Shown: positions 1 to 7,382 of the stretch, in pieces
Numbering within the stretch: the first letter of the stretch is position 1
How the letters are laid out: each line of letters opens with the position of its first letter
Origin: an uncultured Prevotella sp.
Lineage (GTDB): Bacteria > Bacteroidota > Bacteroidia > Bacteroidales > Bacteroidaceae
Length of the DNA stretch: 11,193 bases
Reading direction: 5' to 3'
Assembly (NCBI GenBank): GCA_900770515.1
Contig: CAAHDP010000062.1
Coordinates: 1 to 11,193 of the forward strand
Position numbers and translations under genes: made by a program
Notes under the pieces: model-generated
The model's database searches: none
Told to the model about the DNA's origin: nothing
Seen by the model: only the letters and a program-made list of their open reading frames with translations

Positions 1-2480
1 GAACGTGAGTTCTGCTCATATCCGCCCGTTACCAGCTTCTGGTTGTTCAGCAGGTTGGTAATCATCAGGTTGAAGTTGAGCGAACCCTTCTTCAATCGGA
101 TGCTCTTGCCGATGCTCATATCTACCATCCATCCGCCGTGACCCTTCGCCTGTGCCACAGCCTCTGGCAGCCAGCTGTTGCCATCTTCTGTAACCACTGC
201 AGGGAAGATTTCTGGATACTTCACGTGGGCATTCTGGCGGTTCTTGAGCACTTTCTCGTAGCGATAGCTTGGAGAATATGAGAGGTAGATGCGGTCGTAG
301 TAGTTGGCATTGAGATTCACGAACCATCCGTTGGCATGGAGGTCGAGACCGATGCTTCCCACGGTGAGCGGTGTACCGCTCTCGCGCATATCTATCACGT
401 AAGCCTTGTCGGTATATACCTCGGCACTCTTTGAGAGCATGTAGTTGGCAGTTACATTGTTGATGTTCTTTGCCTCGCTGATAGAACCCAAGGTATTGAG
501 GTCGAGCCAAGAGGTGAGCTTGAACTTCAAACCAGCCTCCAAACCATAGTATTCCTTCTTCAAGCCTGTCATACTTACGTATGTAAATGAGTTCTCGTCA
601 TCGTTGTAGAAGTTCTGCCACTCTGTTACATGATCCAGGCGACTGTAGTAACCGCTCAGGTTGGCATGTAACCATGCATTGCGATACTGATAGCTGAATT
701 CTGAGCTGAAGATACGCTCGTTCTTGAGATTGGTTACGAAATCATTGTTGATCTCTGGTGCAATAAATGCAGTATTAGCCATAGGTGCACGCCATTCGTA
801 GCCAGCGCCAATGCTGAAAGCATGACCTCTGCCTAAGTCTACATTAAGACTTCCCTTCATACCGCCATCCAGGAAGTTGGCTGTCTCACTGTTGCCGTAA
901 CTATTGTCGGCTGCCATACCATTGCGCATATAGCCATGACGCTTCATGCCGGTATAACCGATACGGCCACTCAACATTGCCTTCATGCGGTAGAATTCGC
1001 TGGTATAGGTGCTCCAGAGATTTGCCTTGTTTACATCGATACGATAGTCGTAACCGAATTTGTCACCCTCATAGACAAGTTTACCAGTGTTGTTTGGACC
1101 AGCTGTGTTAAGGTCATACTGCACACGTGGGTCTGTGATAGGATAATCACCGATGGCATAAGAGTTTATGTTGTGGAATATGGTTCCGCCGAGCATATCC
1201 TCCATGGTCTGATAATGGCGATTGCTATTGGTGCCAAGCATGAGACCTGTAGTCAAGTTTGACTTCTTGGTCAACTTGGTATTCAAGGTAGATGACAAAC
1301 TGACATTGAGGTTGTCATTATGCTTTGCCTGCAGATAGTACATGGTTTCCTGACCATTCTTTGCAGCCTGCTGGTTAGAATAGTAGAGACGGTCCCAATC
1401 AATCTGTCGGTTCGCCTTGCTTGCCTGCCAGTAATTCACTGCGTTATTCCAACTCTCCCAGTTGTAGGCGTTGTTGCCGTTTTGGAAGTCGCCCCATACA
1501 TAGAAGTTAGCCGATGGCATGTTCTTCCAGTAGTCTGGCTGTGGGTTCTCGGCGTTGTTGTAGTTGAGCTTAGTACTCTTATACATAGAATACTTGCCAA
1601 ACAGAGACGTAGTGAGCTTCATCTTGTCATTGATGTCCCAATCCCATGTAGCGATGGCAGAAGGTGCAAAGTCGTTCACTACGCGTGAGTTTCTCTTGTG
1701 CCCGTTCTGATAACCCCAGTATGGGTTGTAATAGTAGTCGTTGGCAAGCCAGTAAGCCTCATCTGTAGATGCTCCCTGAGTACTTCTTTCGGTAGGGTTA
1801 CCCCAGGTAGAGAAGCTCAGTGAGTGACCGTTCATCCATTTCTTCTGTACTCCGAAGAAATAGGAGAGAGCATTGTAGAAGGTTCCTTCCACGTAGCCAC
1901 GGTTGGCCCATCGATAGGTCAATCCGGCAGTAATAGCCCAACCTTTCTCATTGAAGCCGCTGGCATAGGTGTATAATCCACGAAGTGTGTAGTTGCGGTT
2001 GGCAGCTGCCACGCTGGCATACTGACCTTCCTGCATGCTTCCTGCGCGGAAATCATAGTTGTTAGAACCCGCCATTCCTGTCATTGAGTAATTGTTGGCT
2101 TCAAAAGGTAAAGAAAAGTCTACATTTCTGGAAAAACGGTTCAAACCACCGATATTGGAAAATCTGAACTGACCAGTCTCCATATCGTTCATGGCTGTTC
2201 CATTAATATAGACATCATTGTACTTCTGATTGAAGGCACGATAGCGGAAACGGACGGGCGAGAACAGGTAACCTGCCTTGCTGGCGTAAACGTTGCTGGT
2301 AGAATTGAGGATGGTGACATTTGAAGACATGTCATCGTCCTCACCCAACTGTGCCTCTGAGAAGGTAAATGCATTCTCGTCAAGACCCTGTGCTATGTGT
2401 TGCTCTGTTTTTTCATTTTGAGCCATAGCAAGCGTGCAGGAAAAGAGTGCTAATGTTGCTAAGTTTACTTTCTTTTGCAT
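1..2480 (-). CDS. TonB-dependent receptor, C-terminus cut by window edge
   Basis: An open frame of 826 codons runs leftward from the ATG at 2480 and is still open at the window edge. Residues 1-20 form a Sec signal peptide (MQKKVNLATLALF..., ending AMA before Q21). About residues 45-115 match the plug region of Bacteroidota TonB-dependent receptors: an R-F-R-Y-R stretch, then DVYINGTAMND, then FSNIGGLN. The rest alternates aromatic-rich strands and Asn/Gly/Tyr loops, as in a 22-strand outer-membrane barrel. The last visible residues (ITNLLNNQKLVTGGYEQNSR) match the usual end of this family, so only some tens of residues are probably missing. The carboxypeptidase-regulatory-like domain that often precedes the plug in related receptors is absent, and no SusD-like partner is seen. 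It should import a substrate using TonB/ExbBD energy; the substrate cannot be read from the sequence. It is transcribed divergently from the exported hydrolase at 2759. Confidence 0.9.
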   Translation of the reverse strand, partial: MQKKVNLATLALFSCTLAMAQNEKTEQHIAQGLDENAFTFSEAQLGEDDDMSSNVTILNSTSNVYASKAGYLFSPVRFRYRAFNQKYNDVYINGTAMNDMETGQFRFSNIGGLNRFSRNVDFSLPFEANNYSMTGMAGSNNYDFRAGSMQEGQYASVAAANRNYTLRGLYTYASGFNEKGWAITAGLTYRWANRGYVEGTFYNALSYFFGVQKKWMNGHSLSFSTWGNPTERSTQGASTDEAYWLANDYYYNPYWGYQNGHKRNSRVVNDFAPSAIATWDWDINDKMKLTTSLFGKYSMYKSTKLNYNNAENPQPDYWKNMPSANFYVWGDFQNGNNAYNWESWNNAVNYWQASKANRQIDWDRLYYSNQQAAKNGQETMYYLQAKHNDNLNVSLSSTLNTKLTKKSNLTTGLMLGTNSNRHYQTMEDMLGGTIFHNINSYAIGDYPITDPRVQYDLNTAGPNNTGKLVYEGDKFGYDYRIDVNKANLWSTYTSEFYRMKAMLSGRIGYTGMKRHGYMRNGMAADNSYGNSETANFLDGGMKGSLNVDLGRGHAFSIGAGYEWRAPMANTAFIAPEINNDFVTNLKNERIFSSEFSYQYRNAWLHANLSGYYSRLDHVTEWQNFYNDDENSFTYVSMTGLKKEYYGLEAGLKFKLTSWLDLNTLGSISEAKNINNVTANYMLSKSAEVYTDKAYVIDMRESGTPLTVGSIGLDLHANGWFVNLNANYYDRIYLSYSPSYRYEKVLKNRQNAHVKYPEIFPAVVTEDGNSWLPEAVAQAKGHGGWMVDMSIGKSIRLKKGSLNFNLMITNLLNNQKLVTGGYEQNSR

Positions 2481-2574
2481 AGTTTATCGTTATTAAGAAT
2501 TAATAATTACTTGTTGGACTGTACCTTTGTAAGGTTCTTGCCTAAAGATAATTATAAATTTATGTTTAATGCTG

Positions 2575-2582
2575 CAAAGTAA
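2575..2582 (-). promoter_or_regulatory. Candidate promoter -7 element for the TonB-dependent receptor
   Basis: Read on the minus strand this is TTACTTTG, one base off the Bacteroidota -7 consensus TAnnTTTG. A TTTC, close to the TTTG -33 element, lies 19 nt upstream (2605-2602). Transcription would start near 2568 and leave a leader of roughly 90 nt before the ATG at 2480. Confidence 0.45.
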
Positions 2583-2677
2583 CAAATAATTTTTTGAAAA
2601 AGAAAGTCTTTTTAGTTAAAAATGAATGAATTCTGAAAAAATATTCATTTTTATGGGGAAATCTGCGGTTTTTGTAC

Positions 2678-2685
2678 TATCTTTG
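2678..2685 (+). promoter_or_regulatory. Candidate promoter -7 element for the EEP hydrolase/udk operon
   Basis: TATCTTTG is a full match to the Bacteroidota -7 consensus TAnnTTTG. No clear TTTG -33 element sits at the expected 19-21 nt upstream. Transcription would start near 2692, giving a leader of about 67 nt. It is divergent from the receptor promoter, with the two -7 elements about 100 bp apart. Confidence 0.5.
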
Positions 2686-2758
2686 CCCAACAAAATCGCA
2701 CAGTTGTGTGCTGTGTGCATAATAACAAAGTATATAACTTTAATATTAAATAGGTGGT

Positions 2759-3826
2759 ATGAGAAAACAAATGCTATTTTTGGCAGCCTTACTTTTGATA
2801 AGTTTAGGTGCTATTGCCCAGAAGAAAACAAAGGCTTCTAGTGATAAACAGTTTCAGGTGTATGCTGTTGGATTCTACAATCTGGAGAATCTCTTTGATA
2901 CTTGTCATGATGCGGGTAAGAATGATTATGAGTACTTGCCGGCAAAGGGATGGAATGGTATGAAGTATACCAATAAATTGAAAAATATGTCGAAAGCCCT
3001 TGCTGATATGGGTACAGATGTATTGCCTCATGTGGGATGTGCATTCATTGGTCTTGCTGAGGTTGAAAATGCCAATGTCTTGAAAGATCTTACAGCTCAG
3101 CCTCCTTTGAAGGCTCGCAATATGCAATTCTGTCATGTTGAGGGTCCTGATAAGCGTGGTATTGACTGTGCTTTACTTTATAATCCTGCACTTTTCACTG
3201 TCAAGAATGTAAAGTTGGTTCCTTACGTCCAGGAATTGGAAAAGGATTCTGCATATAAGACTCGTGGATTCCTTACCGTACGTGGTGAAATGGGAGGTGA
3301 TGATGTGGCAGTCATTGTATGTCACTGGCCTAGCCGTTTTTCTGTTTCGTTCTATCGTGAGAGTGGCGCTCGTCAAACGAAAGTTGTGAAAGATTCCCTG
3401 CTTCGCTTAAATCCAGAGATGAAGGTCTTTGTGATGGGTGATATGAACGATGATCCGACAAATGTGAGTATGCACAAGGTGTTGAAAGCAAAGGCCGAAA
3501 TCTCTGAGGTTGGTCCTGATGATATGTACAATCCATGGTATAATATCCTGGCTAAGGAAGGTAAGGGTACATTGTTCTATAACGGCTCTTGGAACCTTTT
3601 CGACCAGATTGTGCTTTCGCCAAGTCTTTTGAATAAGGACTCGAAGAACAAGGATTACAGCAGCTTGAAGTATTGGAAGCACCACGTGTTCCGTAGAGAT
3701 TATCTGATTCAGCAGGAAGGACAGTACAAGGGAGCTCCTCTGCGTACCAAAGCGGGTGGCAGATGGCTCAACGGTTACAGTGATCACTTGCCTGTAGTTT
3801 TATATCTGGTGAAGGAGAAAAAATAA
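2759..3826 (+). CDS. Exported endonuclease/exonuclease/phosphatase (EEP) family protein
   Basis: A 355-residue protein of the Mg2+-dependent EEP fold (DNase I, exonuclease III, inositol phosphatases). Residues 1-20 (MRKQMLFLAALLLISLGAIA) are a Sec signal peptide with likely cleavage before Q21, so it acts in the periplasm or outside the cell. The full set of family motifs is visible: FYNLENLFD at 39-47 (N41), LAEVEN at 99-104 (metal ligand E101), DKRGIDCALLYNP at 131-143, CHWPSR at 188-193 (H189), GDMNDDP at 227-233 (D228, N230), and GYSDHLPV at 339-346 (catalytic D342/H343). The protein is therefore probably an active phosphodiesterase or phosphatase. Whether it cuts nucleic acids, nucleotides or another phosphoester cannot be told. 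It is the first gene of a tight operon (1 nt before the next ATG) and is divergent from a TonB-dependent receptor. Confidence 0.9.
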   Translation: MRKQMLFLAALLLISLGAIAQKKTKASSDKQFQVYAVGFYNLENLFDTCHDAGKNDYEYLPAKGWNGMKYTNKLKNMSKALADMGTDVLPHVGCAFIGLAEVENANVLKDLTAQPPLKARNMQFCHVEGPDKRGIDCALLYNPALFTVKNVKLVPYVQELEKDSAYKTRGFLTVRGEMGGDDVAVIVCHWPSRFSVSFYRESGARQTKVVKDSLLRLNPEMKVFVMGDMNDDPTNVSMHKVLKAKAEISEVGPDDMYNPWYNILAKEGKGTLFYNGSWNLFDQIVLSPSLLNKDSKNKDYSSLKYWKHHVFRRDYLIQQEGQYKGAPLRTKAGGRWLNGYSDHLPVVLYLVKEKK

Positions 3827-3827
3827 A

Positions 3828-4397
3828 ATGGTTGAAGAACATCCTTTTGAACCATGGTTACCGGGCAATGCCAAGTTGCTGATGCTCGGTACCTTTCCAC
3901 CCGCAGAGAAGCGATGGTGCATGCCTTGGTATTATCCTAATTTCCAGAACGATATGTGGAGAATATTCGGGCTGATTTATTTCGAAGATAAATTCCATTT
4001 CGTAGATGTGGAACATAAGACTTATAGGCTGGATGCCATCAAGGATTTTCTGAAAGAAAAAGGAGTTGCCATTTATGATACCGCCCAACAGGTGATTCGA
4101 ACCAAGAATACGGCTTCAGATAAAGACTTGCAAATAGTGCAGCCTTCTGATCTGGATGGTATGCTTGCCAGATTACCCGAATGTAAGGCGGTTCTTACGG
4201 CAGGACAGCTTGCCACCAAGGTATTTACTGACCACTTTGGTATTCGTTCGCTTCCTAAAATGGGAGAATTTATTGAGTTTACTGTCGGAACTCGTCAGCT
4301 TAGGCTTTATCGCATGCCGTCCAGCTCCAGGGCTTATCCGATGGCGGTGGAGAAGAAGGCTGAGTATTATCGCAAAATGTTTGAAGAAATCTTATAG
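3828..4397 (+). CDS. Uracil-DNA glycosylase superfamily protein
   Basis: A 189-residue cytoplasmic protein with the layout of the uracil-DNA glycosylase superfamily. A strand and loop LLMLGTFPP (17-25) occupies the motif-1 position. YYPNFQNDMWRIFG (35-48) resembles the aromatic N-x-F-W segment of the superfamily. VLTAGQLA (122-129) looks like the core strand that precedes the second half, and RMPSSSRAYP (162-171) sits at the motif-2 DNA-intercalating loop. These enzymes remove deaminated bases (uracil, or hypoxanthine in family 6) from DNA and leave an abasic site. Motif 1 lacks the acidic or Asn residue used by several families, so the catalytic class and true substrate are uncertain. The length fits small, single-domain members. 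It starts 1 nt after the stop of the upstream hydrolase and ends 3 nt before udk, which indicates co-transcription. Confidence 0.8.
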   Translation: MVEEHPFEPWLPGNAKLLMLGTFPPAEKRWCMPWYYPNFQNDMWRIFGLIYFEDKFHFVDVEHKTYRLDAIKDFLKEKGVAIYDTAQQVIRTKNTASDKDLQIVQPSDLDGMLARLPECKAVLTAGQLATKVFTDHFGIRSLPKMGEFIEFTVGTRQLRLYRMPSSSRAYPMAVEKKAEYYRKMFEEIL

Positions 4398-4400
4398 AAA

Positions 4401-5030
4401 ATGGAAAAGATAGATAAGGTAACGGTGATAGGTATTGCTGGAGGTACAGGTTCTGGCAAGACAACTGTAGTAAAGAAACTCGTAGAAGTGCTGCCGCCGC
4501 ATTATGTAGCAGTGGTGCCGCTCGACTCTTATTATAATGACACCTCGCACATGACGGAAGAGGAACGCCATCAAATTAATTTCGACCATCCATCGGCTTT
4601 CGACTGGAAACTCTTGCATCAGCAACTTGCTGATTTGCGTGCAGGCAAGGCAATAGAGCAGCCTACCTACAGTTATATTAAATGTAACCGTGAGCAGGAG
4701 ACGATTCATGTTGAACCAAAGCCGGTAGTGATAATTGAGGGTATCATGACCTTGGTAGATAAGAAATTGCGCAGTTTGATGGACCTGAAGGTATTTGTAG
4801 ATACCGATGCTGATGAACGGTTGATTCGTAATATTCAGCGTGATACGATAGATCGAGGTAGAACGGTATCAATGGTCGTAGACCGTTATCTCAAAGTGCT
4901 CAAGCCTATGCACGAGCAGTTTATCGAGCCAACCAAGCGTTATGCAGATATCATCATCCCGCAGGGAGGTGAGAATGAAAAGGGTATCAGTATCCTTTGT
5001 CGCTATGTAGAGGGACTCGTTGAAAAATAA
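4401..5030 (+). CDS. udk: Uridine kinase
   Basis: A 209-residue P-loop kinase that phosphorylates uridine and cytidine to UMP and CMP with ATP or GTP, the entry step of pyrimidine salvage in the cytoplasm. Visible signatures are the Walker A motif GGTGSGKT (14-21), LDSYYND (41-47) that positions the nucleoside, FDHPSAFD (61-68), the YSY motif (90-92) that contacts the base, IIEGI (111-115) as the Walker-B-like strand, and the Arg-rich lid around RNIQRDTIDRGR (143-154). The length is that of typical bacterial uridine kinases. It is the last gene of a three-gene unit, with a 3-nt gap from the glycosylase-family gene, and is followed directly by a bidirectional terminator. Confidence 0.96.
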   Translation: MEKIDKVTVIGIAGGTGSGKTTVVKKLVEVLPPHYVAVVPLDSYYNDTSHMTEEERHQINFDHPSAFDWKLLHQQLADLRAGKAIEQPTYSYIKCNREQETIHVEPKPVVIIEGIMTLVDKKLRSLMDLKVFVDTDADERLIRNIQRDTIDRGRTVSMVVDRYLKVLKPMHEQFIEPTKRYADIIIPQGGENEKGISILCRYVEGLVEK

Positions 5031-5032
5031 TA

Positions 5033-5072
5033 AAAATAGCCTCGCAAGTTTAGATACTTGTGAGGCTATTTT
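5033..5072. terminator. Bidirectional intrinsic terminator between udk and the DUF308 gene
   Basis: Arms 5033-5049 and 5056-5072 form a 17-bp stem with one G-U wobble and a 6-nt loop (TTAGAT). The core CCTCGCAAGT/ACTTGTGAGG is GC-rich at its base. It is flanked by A-rich DNA on the left and TATTTTGTTTT on the right, so each strand reads as stem plus U-tract. The position between convergent genes fits termination in both directions. Confidence 0.88.
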
Positions 5073-5077
5073 GTTTT

Positions 5078-5740
5078 CTATTCAATAAAAGTAACTTCTT
5101 CGTTTTTGGTACTGGTAGAATCTGAGTCTACTACGATGTTGTTCTTTTGGTTGTTCTTTCTCTGCCAGTTACGTCGGTTGTTCGAAATCTTAAAGGTATT
5201 GGCACATTCCACCACACCGTATACCAACATGGCCCAACCGATGATGAGTAATGGGGCTGAGGCTAAGGCGGAAGGCTTGATGATAGCCAGTATACCCAGG
5301 AGCAGAAGAGCTGATGGCATCAGCCAGTAGATGATACCCACACGCCCCATCTTGGCAGCTGTTGCCAGATTTGCCATTTGAGTGATGGCACCTAGAATCA
5401 GAATTGCCGAAATGATAAACATCAGCCATGAGATGAATACATTGGGCATCAAGGCTAAAATTATGCCGAGAATCAGGCTGCCCAAACCGACAATAGGGAA
5501 TTTTGGGGTGGTTCCGATAATCTGTTTGCCGTTAGCATCAGAAAGCACCTGTCCTTGCATCTTCTCTGCTGTTCGCTTAGCGCTGAAGTATGTGATAAGA
5601 GAGATGACTCCAGATAGGAAAAACAACACACCGATAGCGATGGTAATCCATGTAACTGTCTGTTCGCGATATTGGATGAGTAAAACACCAATGATGATGG
5701 CACAGACGGCACGAAACAAAGAGCTATGTACTACTTTCAT
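5078..5740 (-). CDS. DUF308 (HdeD-like) six-helix membrane protein
   Basis: A 220-residue inner-membrane protein with six predicted hydrophobic helices, at about residues 8-24, 28-52, 81-99, 103-124, 134-154 and 158-180. They lie in two similar sets of three separated by a polar loop (54-80), as in DUF308/HdeD-type proteins with internally repeated small-residue-rich helices. Each set includes Gly-rich stretches such as IAIGVLFFLSGVISL and LIIGWAMLVYGVVE. A hydrophilic tail (185-220) rich in Asn, Lys, Ser and Glu follows the last helix and is probably cytoplasmic. HdeD in enterobacteria is linked to acid stress, but the biochemical role of the family is unknown and none is claimed here. The gene is monocistronic, with its own promoter-like element upstream and a shared terminator with udk downstream. 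Confidence 0.85.
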   Translation of the reverse strand: MKVVHSSLFRAVCAIIIGVLLIQYREQTVTWITIAIGVLFFLSGVISLITYFSAKRTAEKMQGQVLSDANGKQIIGTTPKFPIVGLGSLILGIILALMPNVFISWLMFIISAILILGAITQMANLATAAKMGRVGIIYWLMPSALLLLGILAIIKPSALASAPLLIIGWAMLVYGVVECANTFKISNNRRNWQRKNNQKNNIVVDSDSTSTKNEEVTFIE

Positions 5741-5787
5741 AATTATCTTTTTTAAAATGATTTTGCAATGTAATATTAATCTTTATG

Positions 5788-5795
5788 CAAAAATA
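5788..5795 (-). promoter_or_regulatory. Candidate promoter -7 element for the DUF308 gene
   Basis: On the minus strand this reads TATTTTTG, a match to the Bacteroidota TAnnTTTG consensus. Transcription would start near 5781, about 40 nt before the ATG at 5740. No clear TTTG -33 element is visible at the expected spacing. Confidence 0.45.
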
Positions 5796-5870
5796 CGAAA
5801 GAAAATCGAGAAAGCATGTTTTTTATGATTTATTTAACGCAAATTATTCCTTATTTTCGTCAATTATGAG

Positions 5871-5878
5871 TAATTTTG
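5871..5878 (+). promoter_or_regulatory. Candidate promoter -7 element for the histidine phosphatase gene
   Basis: TAATTTTG matches the Bacteroidota -7 consensus. Transcription would start near 5885, leaving an unusually short leader of about 13 nt before the ATG at 5898. The -33 region is weak. Confidence 0.45.
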
Positions 5879-5897
5879 TAAGCAAAAACTATAAGCT

Positions 5898-6455
5898 ATG
5901 ACAAAGTTATATCTTGTGCGCCATGGTGAGACTGTAGATAATGCTGCTCAAATCATGCAAGGTCAAACACCGGGCAAGTTGAATGCGAAAGGTATTGAAC
6001 AAGCCGAGGAAGTTGCCGGGAAGATGGTAAACGAACATATCGATGTCTTCGTTTCCAGTGATCTGTATCGTAGTATTCAGACCTGTGAGATTATTGCCCG
6101 TCCTCATATCGAAACTCTCTCTTTGACAGGCAATCTGACAGATGAGGAGCTTGATGCTCATATCGTTACCACTCCATTGCTTAGAGAACGGGATTGGGGA
6201 GACTTTACTGGCAAGTTCATTCCTTCCTTGCCTAAGGACCCTAAGGATTGGCCGGATAATATAGAAACATTGGAAAGGATGAAGTCAAGAGCGCAGAATT
6301 TTCTAACTTGGCTCAAGGTTACTTATCCTGATAAGACTATTCTGGCAGTAGGACATGGTATCATGAACAAGGCTGTACAGAGTGTTTATTTCAAACGCCC
6401 GATGAATCAGATAGAGAAAATGGCTAATGCCGAAGTCCGGGTTTTGGTGTTGTAA
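5898..6455 (+). CDS. Histidine phosphatase (phosphoglycerate mutase-like) family protein
   Basis: A 185-residue cytoplasmic enzyme of the histidine phosphatase superfamily. Such enzymes form a phosphohistidine intermediate on the way to hydrolysing or transferring a phosphate. The N-terminal signature LVRHGET (6-12) contains catalytic H9 and R8. VSSDLYRSIQTCEII (52-66) holds R58, LRERDWGDFTG (95-105) holds the likely acid E97, and AVGHGIMN (150-157) supplies the second histidine H153. All core residues are present, so it should be active. The length fits small phosphatases of the PhoE/CobC type rather than glycolytic phosphoglycerate mutase, but the substrate cannot be named. The gene has its own promoter-like element, and the next gene follows 95 nt later on the same strand. 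Confidence 0.9.
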   Translation: MTKLYLVRHGETVDNAAQIMQGQTPGKLNAKGIEQAEEVAGKMVNEHIDVFVSSDLYRSIQTCEIIARPHIETLSLTGNLTDEELDAHIVTTPLLRERDWGDFTGKFIPSLPKDPKDWPDNIETLERMKSRAQNFLTWLKVTYPDKTILAVGHGIMNKAVQSVYFKRPMNQIEKMANAEVRVLVL

Positions 6456-6478
6456 AGAGAAAACATAAGATAAAGGAA

Positions 6479-6506
6479 AACATGTATCCCGAAGAGAAGA
6501 CATGTT
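6479..6506. repeat. Short inverted repeat between the phosphatase and dehydrogenase genes
   Basis: AACATGT (6479-6485) and ACATGTT (6500-6506) are 7-bp inverted arms separated by 14 nt. The repeat lies about 45-70 bp upstream of the dehydrogenase ATG, where a dimeric regulator could bind. A weak RNA hairpin or chance is equally possible. Confidence 0.25.
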
Positions 6507-6550
6507 ATACAGAGATAACTAACAATATAATTTATAAGATATAAGAAACT

Positions 6551-7309
6551 ATGGGAAAGATAGCTCTTATCACAGGTGCAACAAGTGGAATAGGTGAAGG
6601 TTGCGCCCGCCGCTTTGCAAGAGGTGGTTATAATCTGATTATCACTGGTAGAAATACCGGCAAGTTGGAAATCCTTAAAAAGGAATTAGAGGCAGAAGGC
6701 ACTGAAGTCTTAGCTTTAGCTTTCGATGTCCGTAATCGTGAGGCAGCAAAGAAGGCTGTAGATTATATTCCTGATGCATGGCGCAATATTGATGTGCTGA
6801 TCAATAATCCAGGATTGGCTCGTGGTCTGGAACCGGAGTATGAAGGTGATTTTGAGGATTGGGATCAGATGATTGATACCAATATCAAGGGACTTCTTAC
6901 CATGACTCGCCTGATTGTGCCTGGCATGATTAAACGTAATCATGGACATATCATCAATATTGGTAGTGTGGCAGGAGATGCTGCTTATGCTGGAGGCAAT
7001 GTTTATTGTGCCACCAAGGCTGCCGTTAAAGCTATCTCTGATGGGTTGCGTATTGATGTGGCACATACCAAGGTGCGTGTAACTAATGTGAAACCTGGAT
7101 TGGTAGAAACCAATTTCTCTAATGTCCGTTTCCATGGTGATAATGCGCGAGCTGACCAGGTTTATCGTGGTATTACTCCTCTGAATGGTGATGATGTGGC
7201 TGATGTGGCTTATTATGCAGCTTCTGCTCCTGAACATGTGCAGATAGCAGAGGTGCTGGTTCTTGCTACGCATCAGGCAAACGGAACGGTTATCCATAGA
7301 GAAAGATAA
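6551..7309 (+). CDS. YdfG-like short-chain dehydrogenase/reductase, NADP-dependent
   Basis: A 252-residue classical SDR that strongly resembles Escherichia coli YdfG, an NADP-dependent 3-hydroxy acid (L-allo-threonine/serine, 3-hydroxypropionate) dehydrogenase. The Rossmann motif TGATSGIG is at 8-15, with R34 positioned to favour NADP. The catalytic tetrad is N111, S139, Y152 and K156 (VYCATK). Shared YdfG features include DVRNR (59-63), DWDQMIDTN (103-111), RNHGHIINIGS (129-139), YAGGNVY (146-152), PGLVETNFSNVRFHGD (182-197) and a C-terminal VIHRER. The usual NNAG structural motif reads NNPG here (85-88), an uncommon change. The actual substrate is inferred from the family only. It probably shares a transcript with the phosphatase upstream, since no clear promoter is seen in the 95-nt gap. 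A strong terminator follows. Confidence 0.9.
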   Translation: MGKIALITGATSGIGEGCARRFARGGYNLIITGRNTGKLEILKKELEAEGTEVLALAFDVRNREAAKKAVDYIPDAWRNIDVLINNPGLARGLEPEYEGDFEDWDQMIDTNIKGLLTMTRLIVPGMIKRNHGHIINIGSVAGDAAYAGGNVYCATKAAVKAISDGLRIDVAHTKVRVTNVKPGLVETNFSNVRFHGDNARADQVYRGITPLNGDDVADVAYYAASAPEHVQIAEVLVLATHQANGTVIHRER

Positions 7310-7325
7310 AGAGTTAAGGATATAG

Positions 7326-7381
7326 AATGTAAAAGAGGGTAGTAAGGTTGTGAATAAAACCTTACTACCCTCTTTTACATT
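7326..7381. terminator. Bidirectional terminator with a perfect 24-bp stem
   Basis: Arms 7326-7349 and 7358-7381 are perfectly complementary over 24 bp around an 8-nt loop (GTGAATAA). The inner 15 bp (GAGGGTAGTAAGGTT and its complement) are the GC-richer core. On both strands this core is followed by TTTTACATT, so each direction reads as stem plus short U-tract. It lies between the stop codons of the convergent dehydrogenase and regulator genes and ends 2 nt before the regulator's TAA. Confidence 0.9.
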
Positions 7382-7382
7382 A

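Noticed and set aside
16..510. Open frame of 164 codons on the minus strand
   Set aside because: It is out of frame within the TonB-dependent receptor, and its Arg/Gln-rich composition resembles no family; the receptor frame explains this DNA.
936..1688. Two plus-strand open frames (936-1262 and 1320-1688)
   Set aside because: They are antisense to the receptor barrel, with Val/Ile-rich translation typical of shadows of beta-strand codons and no domain or start-site support.
2626..2841. Plus-strand open frame upstream of and overlapping the EEP hydrolase start
   Set aside because: It crosses the promoter region and enters the hydrolase gene in another frame; composition shows no family signal.
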